Assembly: GCA_016748015.1 (NCBI GenBank)
Contig: JAAOMT010000135.1
Coordinates: forward strand, 1,197,582-1,261,581
Length of the DNA: 64,000 nt
Direction: 5' to 3'
DNA from: Geosiphon pyriformis
Lineage: Eukaryota > Glomeromycota > Glomeromycetes > Archaeosporales > Geosiphonaceae
Of the stretch, positions 54,951 to 64,000 are shown one piece after another (the first letter of the stretch is position 1; every line of letters starts with the position of its first letter). The position numbers and the translations under genes were made by a program. The notes under the pieces were generated by a model. It made no database searches and was not told where the DNA came from. It was given only the letters and a program-made list of their open reading frames with translations.

Positions 54951-56375
54951 GTTAAGCATCCGGTTGATTTCTTGATGGATAATCTTATAACTAGCTGGTA
55001 GTACTCTGTATGCTCTTTGTTTTATTGGCATTGCATCTCCAGTTTTGATCTGGTTTTGGATAATGTCTGTTCTGCCAAATTTGTTTTCACTGGGAAAAAT
55101 GTCATTGAAGTTGTTGAGCAACATTTTGAGTTGCATCTGTTGAAGTGGGTCTAAGTTGCCCATGTTCATTTGTTCCAATTGTTTTGATTGGAGCAAGTAA
55201 CATTCACTATGTTCATATATTGTTTGTAATGTAATGTTAACATATCCACAAAGCTGCAAAAAGTCTGAAATGGTGTTTGGTGGTTGATCCTCAACTTCAG
55301 TGGTTAAATATTCAATGATAGTTCCTTTTGGTATTTCAATAACACTTCCAATTATGTTGTAGATGGGAATTTTAATGTTTTTGGGGCTTTTGGCTAATAT
55401 GTAGAGATTAGTGAGCCCAATTCCCCCTGATTCACAAATGGTGGCTTCTGCTTCAAACAACTGAGCCTGATTTTTTACTTCTCTTTTTATATGTAATATA
55501 TACTGGTCATATGGTGGAATAAAAATTAATTGACAGGTTGAGATAATTTCTCCTTTGCCAATAACCTCTTTCTCCACCATATTAACTGGTATGTCTATTC
55601 TACTTGTTGATCCAAATACTTGTATCTCTCTAGCAGTAATTCTTAATTCTTCCCTGTTTCTTACTGACACTAATTGAGCTATTTTCACCAGAGGTAGGAA
55701 TATTGCTTGTGCTATTTTTTCGTTTGGTTCTATAATATAGGCCTTTTCTGAGTCATTTTGTAGCATTGTAATGATATTTCCTATGTATCCCACATCAATT
55801 ATTCCTTCTCTGATGTTTATCTCTCTTTTCGCTAGACTATTCCTAGATGCTAACTGAACCATGGTAGTAGCTGAGATTTCTATTGCTACTTTTAAATCGA
55901 TGTATGTGCATAAATGTGGTTCCAGTTTGATGGCCTCTTTTCCAGGATATCTCAGGTCAAACTCTGCATCAGTATCATGCACATGTTCTGGCATAATCCC
56001 TTCTTTATTATCACTAAACCATTTTAAAGTCTGTTTTTTGGTGAGATTAAAAAGTGCAATATATATTTTTGGGTTTAAATCGGAGTCCAAATCACTGTTA
56101 TTTTTGTTGCCAATTTGAACAGAGCTGGAACTGGTGTTTTTATTATCATTATTGTCAGAGTTTAAATCAGGATTGGAAACTGATTCCGATTCTAATACGC
56201 AGCTGCTGATTGGTTCTTCTTCTTCTAGGATTGTGTAGATTATGCGTAGTAGTAGATTGTAAATGAGGTCACACTCATTACAATATTCAAAGTCACTAGG
56301 AATTAAATAATGGCAGCACAATCTGGTGTTTAATTGTTCTAGCCATTGTTTTTGCTCTTCTCTGGTGGATGCCAA
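54936..56375 (-). CDS. Gypsy pol segment with dUTPase-like domain and RT start (479-codon open frame)
   Basis: The longest open frame in the element. Residues 1-130 are acidic and variable. Residues about 133-260 resemble a trimeric dUTPase with all five motif regions in order: FDLRYPG (motif 1), LASRNSLAKREI (motif 2, normally RSSLA), GIIDVGYIGNI (motif 3, with the Asp that contacts the sugar and the Tyr that excludes ribose), NDSEKAYIIEPNEKIAQAIF (motif 4) and REIQVFGSTSR (motif 5, normally GFGSTG). Active enzymes hydrolyse dUTP to dUMP and keep uracil out of DNA. Residues about 405-479 are the start of the reverse transcriptase (KQRAYRVLPASYKIIHQEIN). The frame ends at a premature stop in the RT (LNTGLI). 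It is part of a larger polyprotein; the Met is only the first in the open stretch. Confidence 0.85.
   Translation of the reverse strand: MASTREEQKQWLEQLNTRLCCHYLIPSDFEYCNECDLIYNLLLRIIYTILEEEEPISSCVLESESVSNPDLNSDNNDNKNTSSSSVQIGNKNNSDLDSDLNPKIYIALFNLTKKQTLKWFSDNKEGIMPEHVHDTDAEFDLRYPGKEAIKLEPHLCTYIDLKVAIEISATTMVQLASRNSLAKREINIREGIIDVGYIGNIITMLQNDSEKAYIIEPNEKIAQAIFLPLVKIAQLVSVRNREELRITAREIQVFGSTSRIDIPVNMVEKEVIGKGEIISTCQLIFIPPYDQYILHIKREVKNQAQLFEAEATICESGGIGLTNLYILAKSPKNIKIPIYNIIGSVIEIPKGTIIEYLTTEVEDQPPNTISDFLQLCGYVNITLQTIYEHSECYLLQSKQLEQMNMGNLDPLQQMQLKMLLNNFNDIFPSENKFGRTDIIQNQIKTGDAMPIKQRAYRVLPASYKIIHQEINRMLNTGLI
55596..55979 (-). other. dUTPase-like domain within pol
   Basis: Region of the five dUTPase motifs listed for the surrounding frame (residues about 133-260). 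The motif 2 Arg and Ser, motif 3 Asp and Tyr, and motif 5 Phe-Gly-Ser-Thr are present. The motif 5 region is about 40 residues after motif 4, slightly longer than in stand-alone enzymes. Activity is not predictable from sequence alone. Confidence 0.8.
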
Positions 56376-57240
56376 ACATTAGTAGTGTTTGTGAAATTCT
56401 TCAAGTTCCAATAAGTTTATGACTAGTTCTGAGTCCCAGTCAAGTTCTATTGGTTCTGGTAAGTTGTTTTTAATTTCTCTAATCTCCTCGGGTAATGCTC
56501 CTTCTATTTTAGTGAGTGCCATTCGCCGGATCTTGTTATCATCATGTAGACAACCATCCAGACATCTCACGGCTTTTCTCTAAGCAGCTTCTATTGGTGT
56601 TCTTTTTCTAACCCAATTGCTAATTAGGATCATGTATTGACATGATTTATCACACGTTCCTTCTCATTCTGGAATGTCGTTCCACATTCCTTCGTCTAAG
56701 AGAGTTTCTCTATAAGTGAGACAAGATTGGTTGTCCCATTTTCTTTGCCTCTTTGGTTGTCCAAAACGTTCTACAACACATGGGCAACAATAGAATTTAA
56801 TCGCAGTTGGGTATTTCTCATCATCACCACAGCATGTACCCATTGATGACAGTTTCTTGCCATAATCAATGCATATAAGCTTTGGTTGACAATAGTTAGT
56901 TGGTTGTGGTAGTGGGTGAGTATAAGTGGTGTAGGTGTCTGTGGATGTTGATTCTTTTTCTTTTGCCTTTCCCTTGCCTTTCTCATTTTTATTCTTTTTC
57001 CACTCCCAATTTATCACTTCCTCTTGGTCTTCATTGGTTTCCCAGTTGTTGTTGATGTCCTAGGTAAGTTCAATTTCTTTTTGTTTCCCTTTTCCTTGAT
57101 AGTATTGGCAGCAGTTTGTTGTAGTCTTTGTCAGCCCATGAGACTTGATAGGCTTCCCAGGTAGGTTTTCTTTCTCCTTTTCGAACTCAATTAAGGGTGT
57201 TGTTGAGTTGGTCATCTTGAAGTGGCCACATGTGGCTGGT
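56376..57240 (-). other. Gypsy linker region between protease and dUTPase
   Basis: Open but broken frames of unknown role. One (56664-57017) is Lys/Glu-rich, then Cys-rich (MGTCCGDDEKY, FYCCPCVVERFGQ). The Cys pairs suggest a zinc-binding module. I recognise no family. Confidence 0.5.
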
Positions 57241-57944
57241 ACCCACGTGTGTCAACTATTCTGACTGAGGGCCAGTTTTTGAGTCATTCAGTCAAGTACA
57301 GCATTGGTTTTGGACAACCAGTCGTTGCCAATGAGTGCCTGATATTGTGTTGCTTCTATCACGAGAACTTTGATGGGCATGATGATGCCATTAATTTCAA
57401 TCAGTAAATCATTAATTTCACTGATTGGAGTTTTGGTTGCTCCATTAGCTGTGATGATGCATGCATTGGCAGCTCAATCAACTTGCTAACCTAATTGGTT
57501 CATGAGTTGTTTTGTGATAATGCTGCCAACTGATTCACTATCTAATATCAGTTTGATGAACTGACCATCAACTTTGACATTCATGTACATAGTAGTGATG
57601 AGTTTCTCTTCGAGGGCAGCTCCACTAAATAGAGGGATTATTGATGGTTCTTCAAGTTCAAATAAGAAGATCATGGTTAACAATTCATTATGGGAGATAG
57701 TTGTGGGTAGAATGTTGTTAGTAAGTGTTTTTTGGTTGGTTTTCTGTATGCTGGGTGCAGTATCTTTTGGGCTGACCAGAAGACTTAAGTAGTTCTGAAA
57801 ACTCGGGTTTTGGTTATACCCAGTTCCTGAACTCCACTGGCGTGATCCTGATGGTTTATTTAATAAACTGAGAATTGGTTGGTAAACCACCATTGCCAAT
57901 CTCCAGTTTTGGGTTACTCTGAATCTGGAGTTTCCTGATGTCAT
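57241..57944 (-). pseudogene. Gypsy retropepsin-like protease, degraded
   Basis: VKVDGQFIKLILDSESVGSI matches the start of a retropepsin, where the catalytic D-S/T-G reads D-S-E (GGA to GAA, about 57537-57545). Downstream, after a stop, frames continue through ACIITANGATKTPISEI to YQALIGNDWLSK, the conserved hydrophobic-Gly block of Gypsy proteases (ILGxDWL). N-terminal to it is the Ser/Asn/Pro-rich end of Gag. Confidence 0.8.
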
Positions 57945-58199
57945 TTGAGCTGGGTTGGATGACAGTGTTTGAACTGTGAGTGCCTGATAAATTATTTGTG
58001 GTTGCAGTGGTTAATACATTACTGGTGGCTGTGGTTGATAGACTGGAGGCTGATATATGGGTGGTTGATATATTGGCTATTGTGTTATCAGCAAATAAGT
58101 CAATTGATATAGTGCTGAGTTGGATTGGTAATTCAGAGTTAGGAACTGGCAATTGGGGTTTCAATATTGATTTTTCGATTGTTGGTTATCTATTCTTAA

Positions 58200-59812
58200 C
58201 CTACAGTTAACCCTTAAATGCCCTTGTTTACCACAGTAGTGGCAAACATGTGTCTCCTGCTGCCACTGCTGATTGGTTGAGGATGATGAGCACAACTGAT
58301 TCTGGAAACAATTTGCATTTCCTTGATTATTGCATCATTGTGGAGGTTGATAGATTGCCTAATTGTTAGCTAAGTATCCTTCTAATTTTTGGTTGATGGA
58401 CTCACTGAATTGTTTCAACTTAGAATCTAATTCAGATAATCCATTCATCACTAGATTGATGGCTTGGGTGTGGTTAGCTTTGAGTTTAGCTACTTCAAAA
58501 TCTCTGGCATTGGTAATTGCAGCTTGAAAGTCTGTTGGATGTATTAGACATATGTGTTGGAAGATGCTACTGTGCAAACCTTTAATAAATTGGTTTAGGA
58601 TTTGTGGCACTGTGAAATAGTCAGCCTAAATTACTTGAATTTGGCACAGATTCCTGTGGAAGTATCTTAGGTAAGTAGTGACTATTTTATTTTCTTCTTG
58701 TTTGATAGTGGTGAATGTGTTTGCTAGTCAATTAATACTATTATTATTGCTGAAGTATTGTAGAAATGCAAGCTTGAATGCATTAAAATCCTGGAGTTTG
58801 TTAGCCAAGCTTTGATACTATGAATCAGCGGTATCCTAGAGAAAATAGGGAATGGTCTGTATGGCTCTGGTGTTATTCCATCTATTGGCTGTAAGAGCTT
58901 TTTTCATATTGTTTAGCCATACTTGGGCATTGTCTTCTTTGCCAGTGAATTTTTCAATTTTGGCAATAGAAGTATATGCCATTGGCACTACAATGTATTG
59001 TTATGACAGTAGAAGCAGCTGTTGTGGTTGTTGAGATGGTTGAAGTGGCTGTAATTGAATCAGTTTAATAATTGGTTTAATTGGTGGTTAATTTATGACA
59101 ATATTTGAAGGTAAGTTCAGTTGATTAATTAAATTAGGGTTTAGAATATTCTGATTTCTCGGTGTTTGAATATTTGGAGTCTTGATTTCTGGATTTTTTT
59201 GATTTGAATTTTTTGGAGTTTGAATGTTCAGGGTTTCAACTTCTGGGTTTTCTGAAATTGGGTTCTGGTAAGTAAATTCTTGATCCTCAAATTTTTTTTC
59301 TTCTTCTGATTCTGATGCTTCTCATAGATTGGCTATTCCAAAATCTGGTGAAGGTGGTGGTAATTGAATTCCTAATGGTGTTGGTGTTTGCAATTGAAAT
59401 CCTTCGAAATATTCGTCATATGGGCCTAGTAATTCTGTTTTTCTTTGTTTACTTTGGAATAAAATTGCCCAAATATTGATGTTGTGTTTGATGTGGACAC
59501 ATTTGGTGATGTGATATGGATGGTGCTTCCAATAGTATAATTATATGATGGATTTGTGGGTGATTCAACTCTGTGTTTCTTCCAAGTGGGTGGTTGGATT
59601 TGTTGAAATGTTACTGCTGGTGTTTGTAGTTTTCCTTTGCCTTTACTTGAGTAGGTAATTGGGTATCTTTGTTGTGTGTGATGTTCAATTTCTTTGTTAA
59701 TCTCAGTAATAATGGATGCGAAATTATGATTTGTTGGTAAGCTGGTATTTTGTATTAATTCATGGTAAAAAGTTTCTCTCACTGATTCAGTGTTTATTGG
59801 TGTTCCTAACAA
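58200..59812 (-). pseudogene. Gypsy gag with CCHC zinc knuckle, degraded
   Basis: The capsid-like region reads EKFTGKEDNAQVWLNNMKKA, DFNAFKLAFLQYFSN and LRYFHRNLCQIQ, the usual retrotransposon gag pattern. Then come FIKGLHSSIFQHICL and a coiled segment. A single CCHC knuckle, CHYCGKQGHLRVNC, lies at 58202-58243 and is intact. Between gag and protease is a Pro/Tyr-rich repeat (IYQPPIYQPPVYQPQPP). The frame is cut by several stops, mostly at Trp or Gln positions. Confidence 0.85.
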
Positions 59813-59995
59813 ATAGGCAATTTTCTAGAAATTGAAGGCTGATTCCACTGATATATGATTGTGATTTAATCCCAGGTGTTGACAGTAGTGTTGAAATAAG
59901 AATTTCACAAATCCTAAATGGTTTGCTCCTATATTTTTTGATTCTGCCACTGTTGATTAGTTGTTGGTGCTGGTTCTCTGTAAGATTATACTTTA

Positions 59996-60007
59996 CAGGG
60001 AGCACCA
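59996..60007 (-). other. Primer-binding site of the Gypsy element
   Basis: On the coding strand TGGTGCTCCCTG begins 2 nt after the 5' LTR. It starts with TGG, complementary to a tRNA 3' CCA end (tRNA ending ...CAGGGAGCACCA). I could not name the tRNA. Confidence 0.65.
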
Positions 60008-60009
60008 AA

Positions 60010-60874
60010 TGTTACAGATGATTATTTGGGGTCTCAAATTAAATAACAAATCCATAACTTGGTGCTCAATATCTTGACAAGACTGGTGATACTGGTATAT
60101 TGGTTGTATTTGAAGGTTTTAGAGTTGAGTCTTTTGTATAATGAACAGAGGTTTAATTGATGGTTTTATCTATAGCTTCCCGAAACCGCAGTTTCATCAA
60201 ATTTTTTTCTTAGCATAATGGCTGGTAATCCTCCTGGTAAGCTATCCTTAAATCTATAAGTGTTTTACCCTTGTTTCACAGGTCTTTTACCAGTCCCTAT
60301 AATGTCTGTATCTTAGCACTTAATCCTTAATCAATTTTAGTAAAACCAAAGAAATAACAAAAGAAATAAAAGAAAATAAAAGAAAATAAAGAAATTAACA
60401 AAAAGCAATTGCAAGTTAGTATCCTGTCAATAGCCATGATCAAGAGCTATTGTTCCAGTGTAGTTAAGTATCAATTACTATCAACACTTCATGTTGATAG
60501 TAAAAAGTGGATTGAGATAGTAAATAATTATTTATTGATATTTGTGATTTGGAAAGTTGCTTAGATAAAATCTAAATGGAGAGATCTTTTAACTAAAGAT
60601 TCTGCCTTTTCTACTTCTAATGCTACTGCTATATATATATAATTGATGTTCTACAAGATTGCTCACATTTCTGAGCGATGTGCTATGATTTCTTGAGCAA
60701 TGCTCATATTGCTAAACAATGTGCTCTAATTTTCTAATATCACTTCATATTGTTAAGCAATGTGCCATGTTTTCTGACATTGCTTCACACTGCTGAGCAA
60801 TATGCTCACGTGCTAAATACTATTCTTTTATTGGTCTGCTATTTTTTCTATCTGTTTTTTTTTTATGAATAACA
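60010..60874 (-). repeat. 5' LTR of the Gypsy element
   Basis: 865 bp with TG...CA ends on the coding strand (TGTTATTCATAAAA to CTGTAACA). It is less changed than the 3' LTR at its ends. It holds the U3 palindromes and a TATATATATATA box at about 60630-60642. Confidence 0.93.
60661..60811 (-). promoter_or_regulatory. U3 palindrome array, four units (5' LTR)
   Basis: Same array as in the other LTR: CACATTTCTGAGCGATGTG, CATATTGCTAAACAATGTG, CATATTGTTAAGCAATGTG and CACTGCTGAGCAATATG, about 45 bp apart and upstream of the TATA box on the coding strand. Confidence 0.75.
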
Positions 60875-63560
60875 ATGTTCATTAGTTAAAACTCCTACTT
60901 GGAGCAACTCTAAAAGTGTTGAGAAGATTATTAATTACATTTTTGTTAGTAAAAATTTGTTATCAGTGGTTGTTAGTTGCAGAGTGAATTTAGTGTTGAA
61001 TTATTTTAACACAGATCACAAAGCTGTTTCTATTTTGGTTGGTTTGGGTTGTTTTTTAAATGTTTATTTAAATTACATATATAAAAATGCTAATCAGAAT
61101 TACTAGATATTTAAAATTAAAGATGTAGATAATAATAAATAGATATGATTTAATGATTTTTTTTTATTAATATGTTATTGGCTTTAAGTAATTTTAAAAA
61201 TGCTAAAAAGCTTGGTAGTTTAGATTTTATGTAAAAAATTTTGCAAAGAGTGATGATGGATTTAACAAATTTGGTTCTTTTTAAACAATGATTCTATGTT
61301 TTTGATTGTTTAAGAAATAAACAGTCTTTTGGATTTTACAAACTCAAGTTGTTAATTACAAAGATAATTAAAGTCTTAAGTTCTAATAATAGTTTAAGAT
61401 TCATCTATCTTAGCAAAATTTGGCTGGTCTTTAATAGCAAAAAAGCTTTTTTAGTTTGCAATATAATTAATAATAAGACAAATTTTATAAACATTATCAA
61501 ACATCTATCTATAGTTAGAAGAGAGTATTGTTGATTTAAGTATTGTGAATTAGAGTAGACTAAGAAAACATTAATCAACAGAGCCATTAATAGATGTATG
61601 GAGAATTTTGGTTCAGACAAAAAAAGTATGATTAAATGTATTCTGAAGTTCTCTTTTTACAAGATAGTATTAGACCATTTAGTAGTTGAAGATAATTTAA
61701 TTTTAAAGCCAAAGGAAGTTAAACTCAAAGTTAATAAAATTATGGTCAATTAGACAAGAAAGCATAAGGTATCTATTGTGCAATCTAATCTGTGATTTTA
61801 CCAATATGTTCTTTTGAACTATGTGAAAAACAATGTTTTTTTTAATACAATAAATGAAATTAGTCTGAACATACTGGTTTTAACAATTAAGAACTTGCTT
61901 GATGACAAGGCTGCTGGCATCTCAAATATTATAAATAAACTTTGAAAACACTGTAATAAATTTGTGTTGGCATGTTTTTTGGACCTATTAAATGCATATT
62001 TAACACATGATAATGTTTTTTGTCTTTGGAAGAATATTTGGGTTTCAATAATTTTCAAGTTTTATAAATAGAATGAAATCCTTATAAACACATAACTTAT
62101 AGTACTTATTAAGACAGCAAGAAAAATTTTGTCTAAGATTTTATCTGACTGCATTTTTTTAGTTTGTAGCAAATTTAATATTCTCTATAATAATAATTTC
62201 TCAGTGTTAAAGGGCACTTCAACTCAGTTTCCAATTTTTGCTATTGGTTTAGTTGTGGAGAATACTTTAAAAAAAGACTGAAAACTGTGATTGATTTTGC
62301 AAAATATATGCAAAGCTTATAATTTAATAAGATAAAATTATTTAAAGATTAGTTTAAATTACATTAAAATATGTGATAAATTTGTCAAGTTTTTTAAGAA
62401 TATTTATTTGAACAAAACAAACAGAGTTATGACTGATTTTGGCCTAACTAATGACTACAAAATACATAATAGTCTTGACCAAGGTGAAATCTTTTTGTTA
62501 CTTCTTTGGCAGATCTTTTATGACCCTCTTTTGTGTAAAATTAAAAGACAGAAACACTTGTGTAATTACAAAATTAATTTTAGTTTTGTGGTAAAATTTG
62601 ATAAAGTAAAAGTTCAGTTTAATATAACTATTTATCTAATAGCTGGGGCTTTTGTAAATAATACTATTTGAATTAGTAACAGTTAAACTACTACATAGCA
62701 TATATTAAACATAGTAAATGAGTTTTTTTCTCTTAATAATAGTTCCATAAATAATGAAAAAACTGTTGTCATTCTTATTAATTAAAAAGTCAAAAATGTT
62801 TTTCTGCTTATCAATGGTACACCAATAGCAATTGTTAAAAAGGGCAAAGTTTATTAATATCTGAACATATTTTTGTTTATGGAAGAATTATTAAAGTCTA
62901 GTCTGATTAAGACCAATTTGAATGTTCAATTTTTTTCAAATATGGTTTTGCACAAAGCAATATCTAATAAACAATTTTGTTATCTGGTTTTTTTAGTGTT
63001 ACAACTTATTGTTAGTTACAAAATACAATTAGCTTTATTTTCAATAATGTGTATGCTAAATAGGATGCCATAATCAGAAATCAAGCTGTCTTAGATACTT
63101 GTGTTGTTGAATTGGTTCTGATTTTGCCAGATTTTTACAATTATTGTGGATAGAGCAGTATAATATGGTAGCATCTATTAGAAATAAGAGACTCAATATT
63201 TTTTGGCACAAGATTATGGAATATTTAGGTGTTTTAGGTAATAAACATGCTGATAAACTGGCTGGTTTGGCTGCTGGTTTGAATTTTGTGCTTCCTGTTC
63301 TGATTAAAAATAGATTTATTAGAGCTAGTAGAATGGTAATGTCCAGAAACATTTGTTATTTTGTTCAGAAAATTTTTAGGACTGTTTATTGTGCTTGTTG
63401 GGAGATTGGACTTGGCTTTAACATTATTAACAAAAACATAGTTGGTAATGTAAATTGAATTTGTACTGTGTCTATTTGGCATTTTAACTCACATATGACA
63501 GTTGGCTTCACAAGCAAATTCACAGTTGGTTTGTATTTATATTTTATGAAGGCTTTGTAC
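60875..63560 (+). mobile_element. LINE retrotransposon, 3' part: end of endonuclease, RT and RNase H, decayed
   Basis: Continuation of the LINE broken at 50790: after the ATGTT duplication the reading resumes as CSLVKTPTWSNSKSVEKIIN and YIFVSKN, the endonuclease C-terminus. RT pieces follow: LDDKAAGISNIINKL (61.9 kb), NSLDQGEIFLLLLWQIFYDP (62.5 kb) and LIAGAFVNNTI (about 62.65 kb), where the usual FxDD active site has become FVNN. The C-terminal RNase H part is NIFWHKIMEYLGVLGNKHAD, KLAGLAAGLNF (63.2 kb). Sequence between 63.06 and 63.12 kb suggests a deletion of the RT-RNase H linker. The LINE stops at 63560 (YFMKALYYY), where a second LTR begins. Confidence 0.82.
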
Positions 63561-64000
63561 TATTACTCATAAAAAAAAAAAAACAGATATAAAAAATAGC
63601 AGACCAATAAGAAAGTAGTAGTTAGCATGTAAACACATTGCTTAAGAATATGAACAATCTCATAGAACATTAATTATGTATATATAGCAGTAGTATTAAA
63701 AGAAAAAAAAACAGACTTCTTAGTTTAGATTTAATCTAAGCAATCTTTTATTTCACAAATATCAATAAATAATTATTTAATATCTTCAATCCACTTCCTA
63801 CTATCAACATGAAGTGTTGATAATAATTGATACTTAACCACATTGAAACAATAGCTTTTGATCATGGCTATTGACAGGATACTAACTTGCAATTGCCTTG
63901 GCTTATTTTTTTATCTTCTTTTATTTTTCTTTTATTTTCTTGGTAATTTTTTTTGTTTTACTAATTGATTAAAAATTAAAAAGCACTAAGTTACAGACAT
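63561..64000 (+). repeat. LTR of the Gypsy family, plus orientation, running off the window
   Basis: Begins TATTACTCATAAAA (TG end mutated to TA) and matches the reverse complement of the right LTR: AACAGATATAAAAAATAGCA, GACCAATAAGAAAGTAGTAG, a TATATATAG box at 63.68 kb, and the CTACTATCAACATGAAGTGTTG block at 63.8 kb. It contains only one U3 palindrome (CACATTGCTTAAGAATATG, about 63633-63652). It interrupts the LINE within its 3' coding part. Confidence 0.88.

Larger units (their letters stand above)
50791..60874 (-). mobile_element. Ty3/Gypsy LTR retrotransposon with dUTPase-like domain, decayed, inserted in a LINE
   Basis: A 10.08-kb element on the minus strand with two LTRs (861 and 865 bp), a primer-binding site after the right (5') LTR and a polypurine tract before the left (3') LTR. 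A 5-bp duplication ATGTT flanks it (50786-50790 and 60875-60879). Coding order on the minus strand: gag with one CCHC knuckle, protease, dUTPase-like domain, reverse transcriptase, RNase H, integrase. RT-RNase H before integrase fixes it as Ty3/Gypsy. It is interrupted by about a dozen or more stop codons, many explained by TGG to TAG/TGA or CAA to TAA. Key sites are also hit: protease DSG reads DSE, and the integrase catalytic Glu reads Lys. So this copy cannot move by itself. Confidence 0.95.

Noticed and set aside
55861-56118. 85-codon plus-strand ORF opposite the dUTPase region
   Set aside because: Antisense shadow of the 479-codon Gypsy frame.
1-64000. CRISPR arrays, rRNA and tRNA genes
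   Set aside because: No spaced direct-repeat array, rRNA core sequence or convincing tRNA cloverleaf was found by eye; tRNAscan-SE would be needed to exclude small tRNAs.

Overview
The window looks like nuclear DNA of an early-diverging filamentous fungus, most likely an arbuscular mycorrhizal fungus (Glomeromycotina, Rhizophagus-like). The evidence is very AT-rich DNA, genes cut by many short GT-AG introns, a cobalamin-processing gene of a kind absent from most Dikarya, and LINE and Ty3/Gypsy elements whose proteins resemble, from memory, those abundant in Rhizophagus. Species level is inference. No database search was run.

Layout. There are two gene islands. Island 1 (about 2.7-22.3 kb) holds: a carnitine acetyltransferase (-), divergent from a Pin4/Par14 prolyl isomerase (+); a VanZ-like membrane protein (+); a small heat-shock protein (+); a secreted, probably GPI-anchored cupredoxin (+); an MMACHC/CblC-like B12 protein (-); and a complete P5A-ATPase (Spf1/ATP13A1 type, +, 24 exons). 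Island 2 (about 30.1-39.1 kb) holds: a 22-exon CM1/centrosomin-motif coiled-coil protein (-), divergent from an NSRP1-like nuclear speckle protein (+), then uroporphyrinogen-III synthase (+). For these genes I joined exons by hand. Nearly all junctions keep frame with GT-AG sites. The exceptions are one GC-AG intron and one non-canonical donor.

Around the islands are AT-rich deserts of decayed transposable elements. At 1-675 lies the 5' end of a LINE (-) that still has near-normal base composition. At 22.3-28.3 kb is a desert that still contains the decayed integrase tail of a Gypsy element. A Tc1/mariner element with TA flanks and matching terminal inverted repeats sits at 28.27-29.48 kb. 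At 39-48 kb are fossil pieces of the same Gypsy family. From 48.25 kb to the end is a nested stack: a LINE (+) split at 50.79 kb by a 10.1-kb Gypsy element (-) with two LTRs and an ATGTT target duplication, and cut again at 63.56 kb by a second LTR in the opposite orientation that runs off the window.

Most notable is the Gypsy element. Between its protease and reverse transcriptase it has a dUTPase-like domain in which all five dUTPase motif regions can be recognised. Its LTRs carry a row of about four palindromes upstream of a TATA box, and other LTR copies in the window have only about one. The old copies show strong G-to-A and C-to-T decay (Trp to stop, Gly to Lys/Arg/Glu, Asp to Asn), as in RIP or methylcytosine deamination. 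The host genes do not share this decay.
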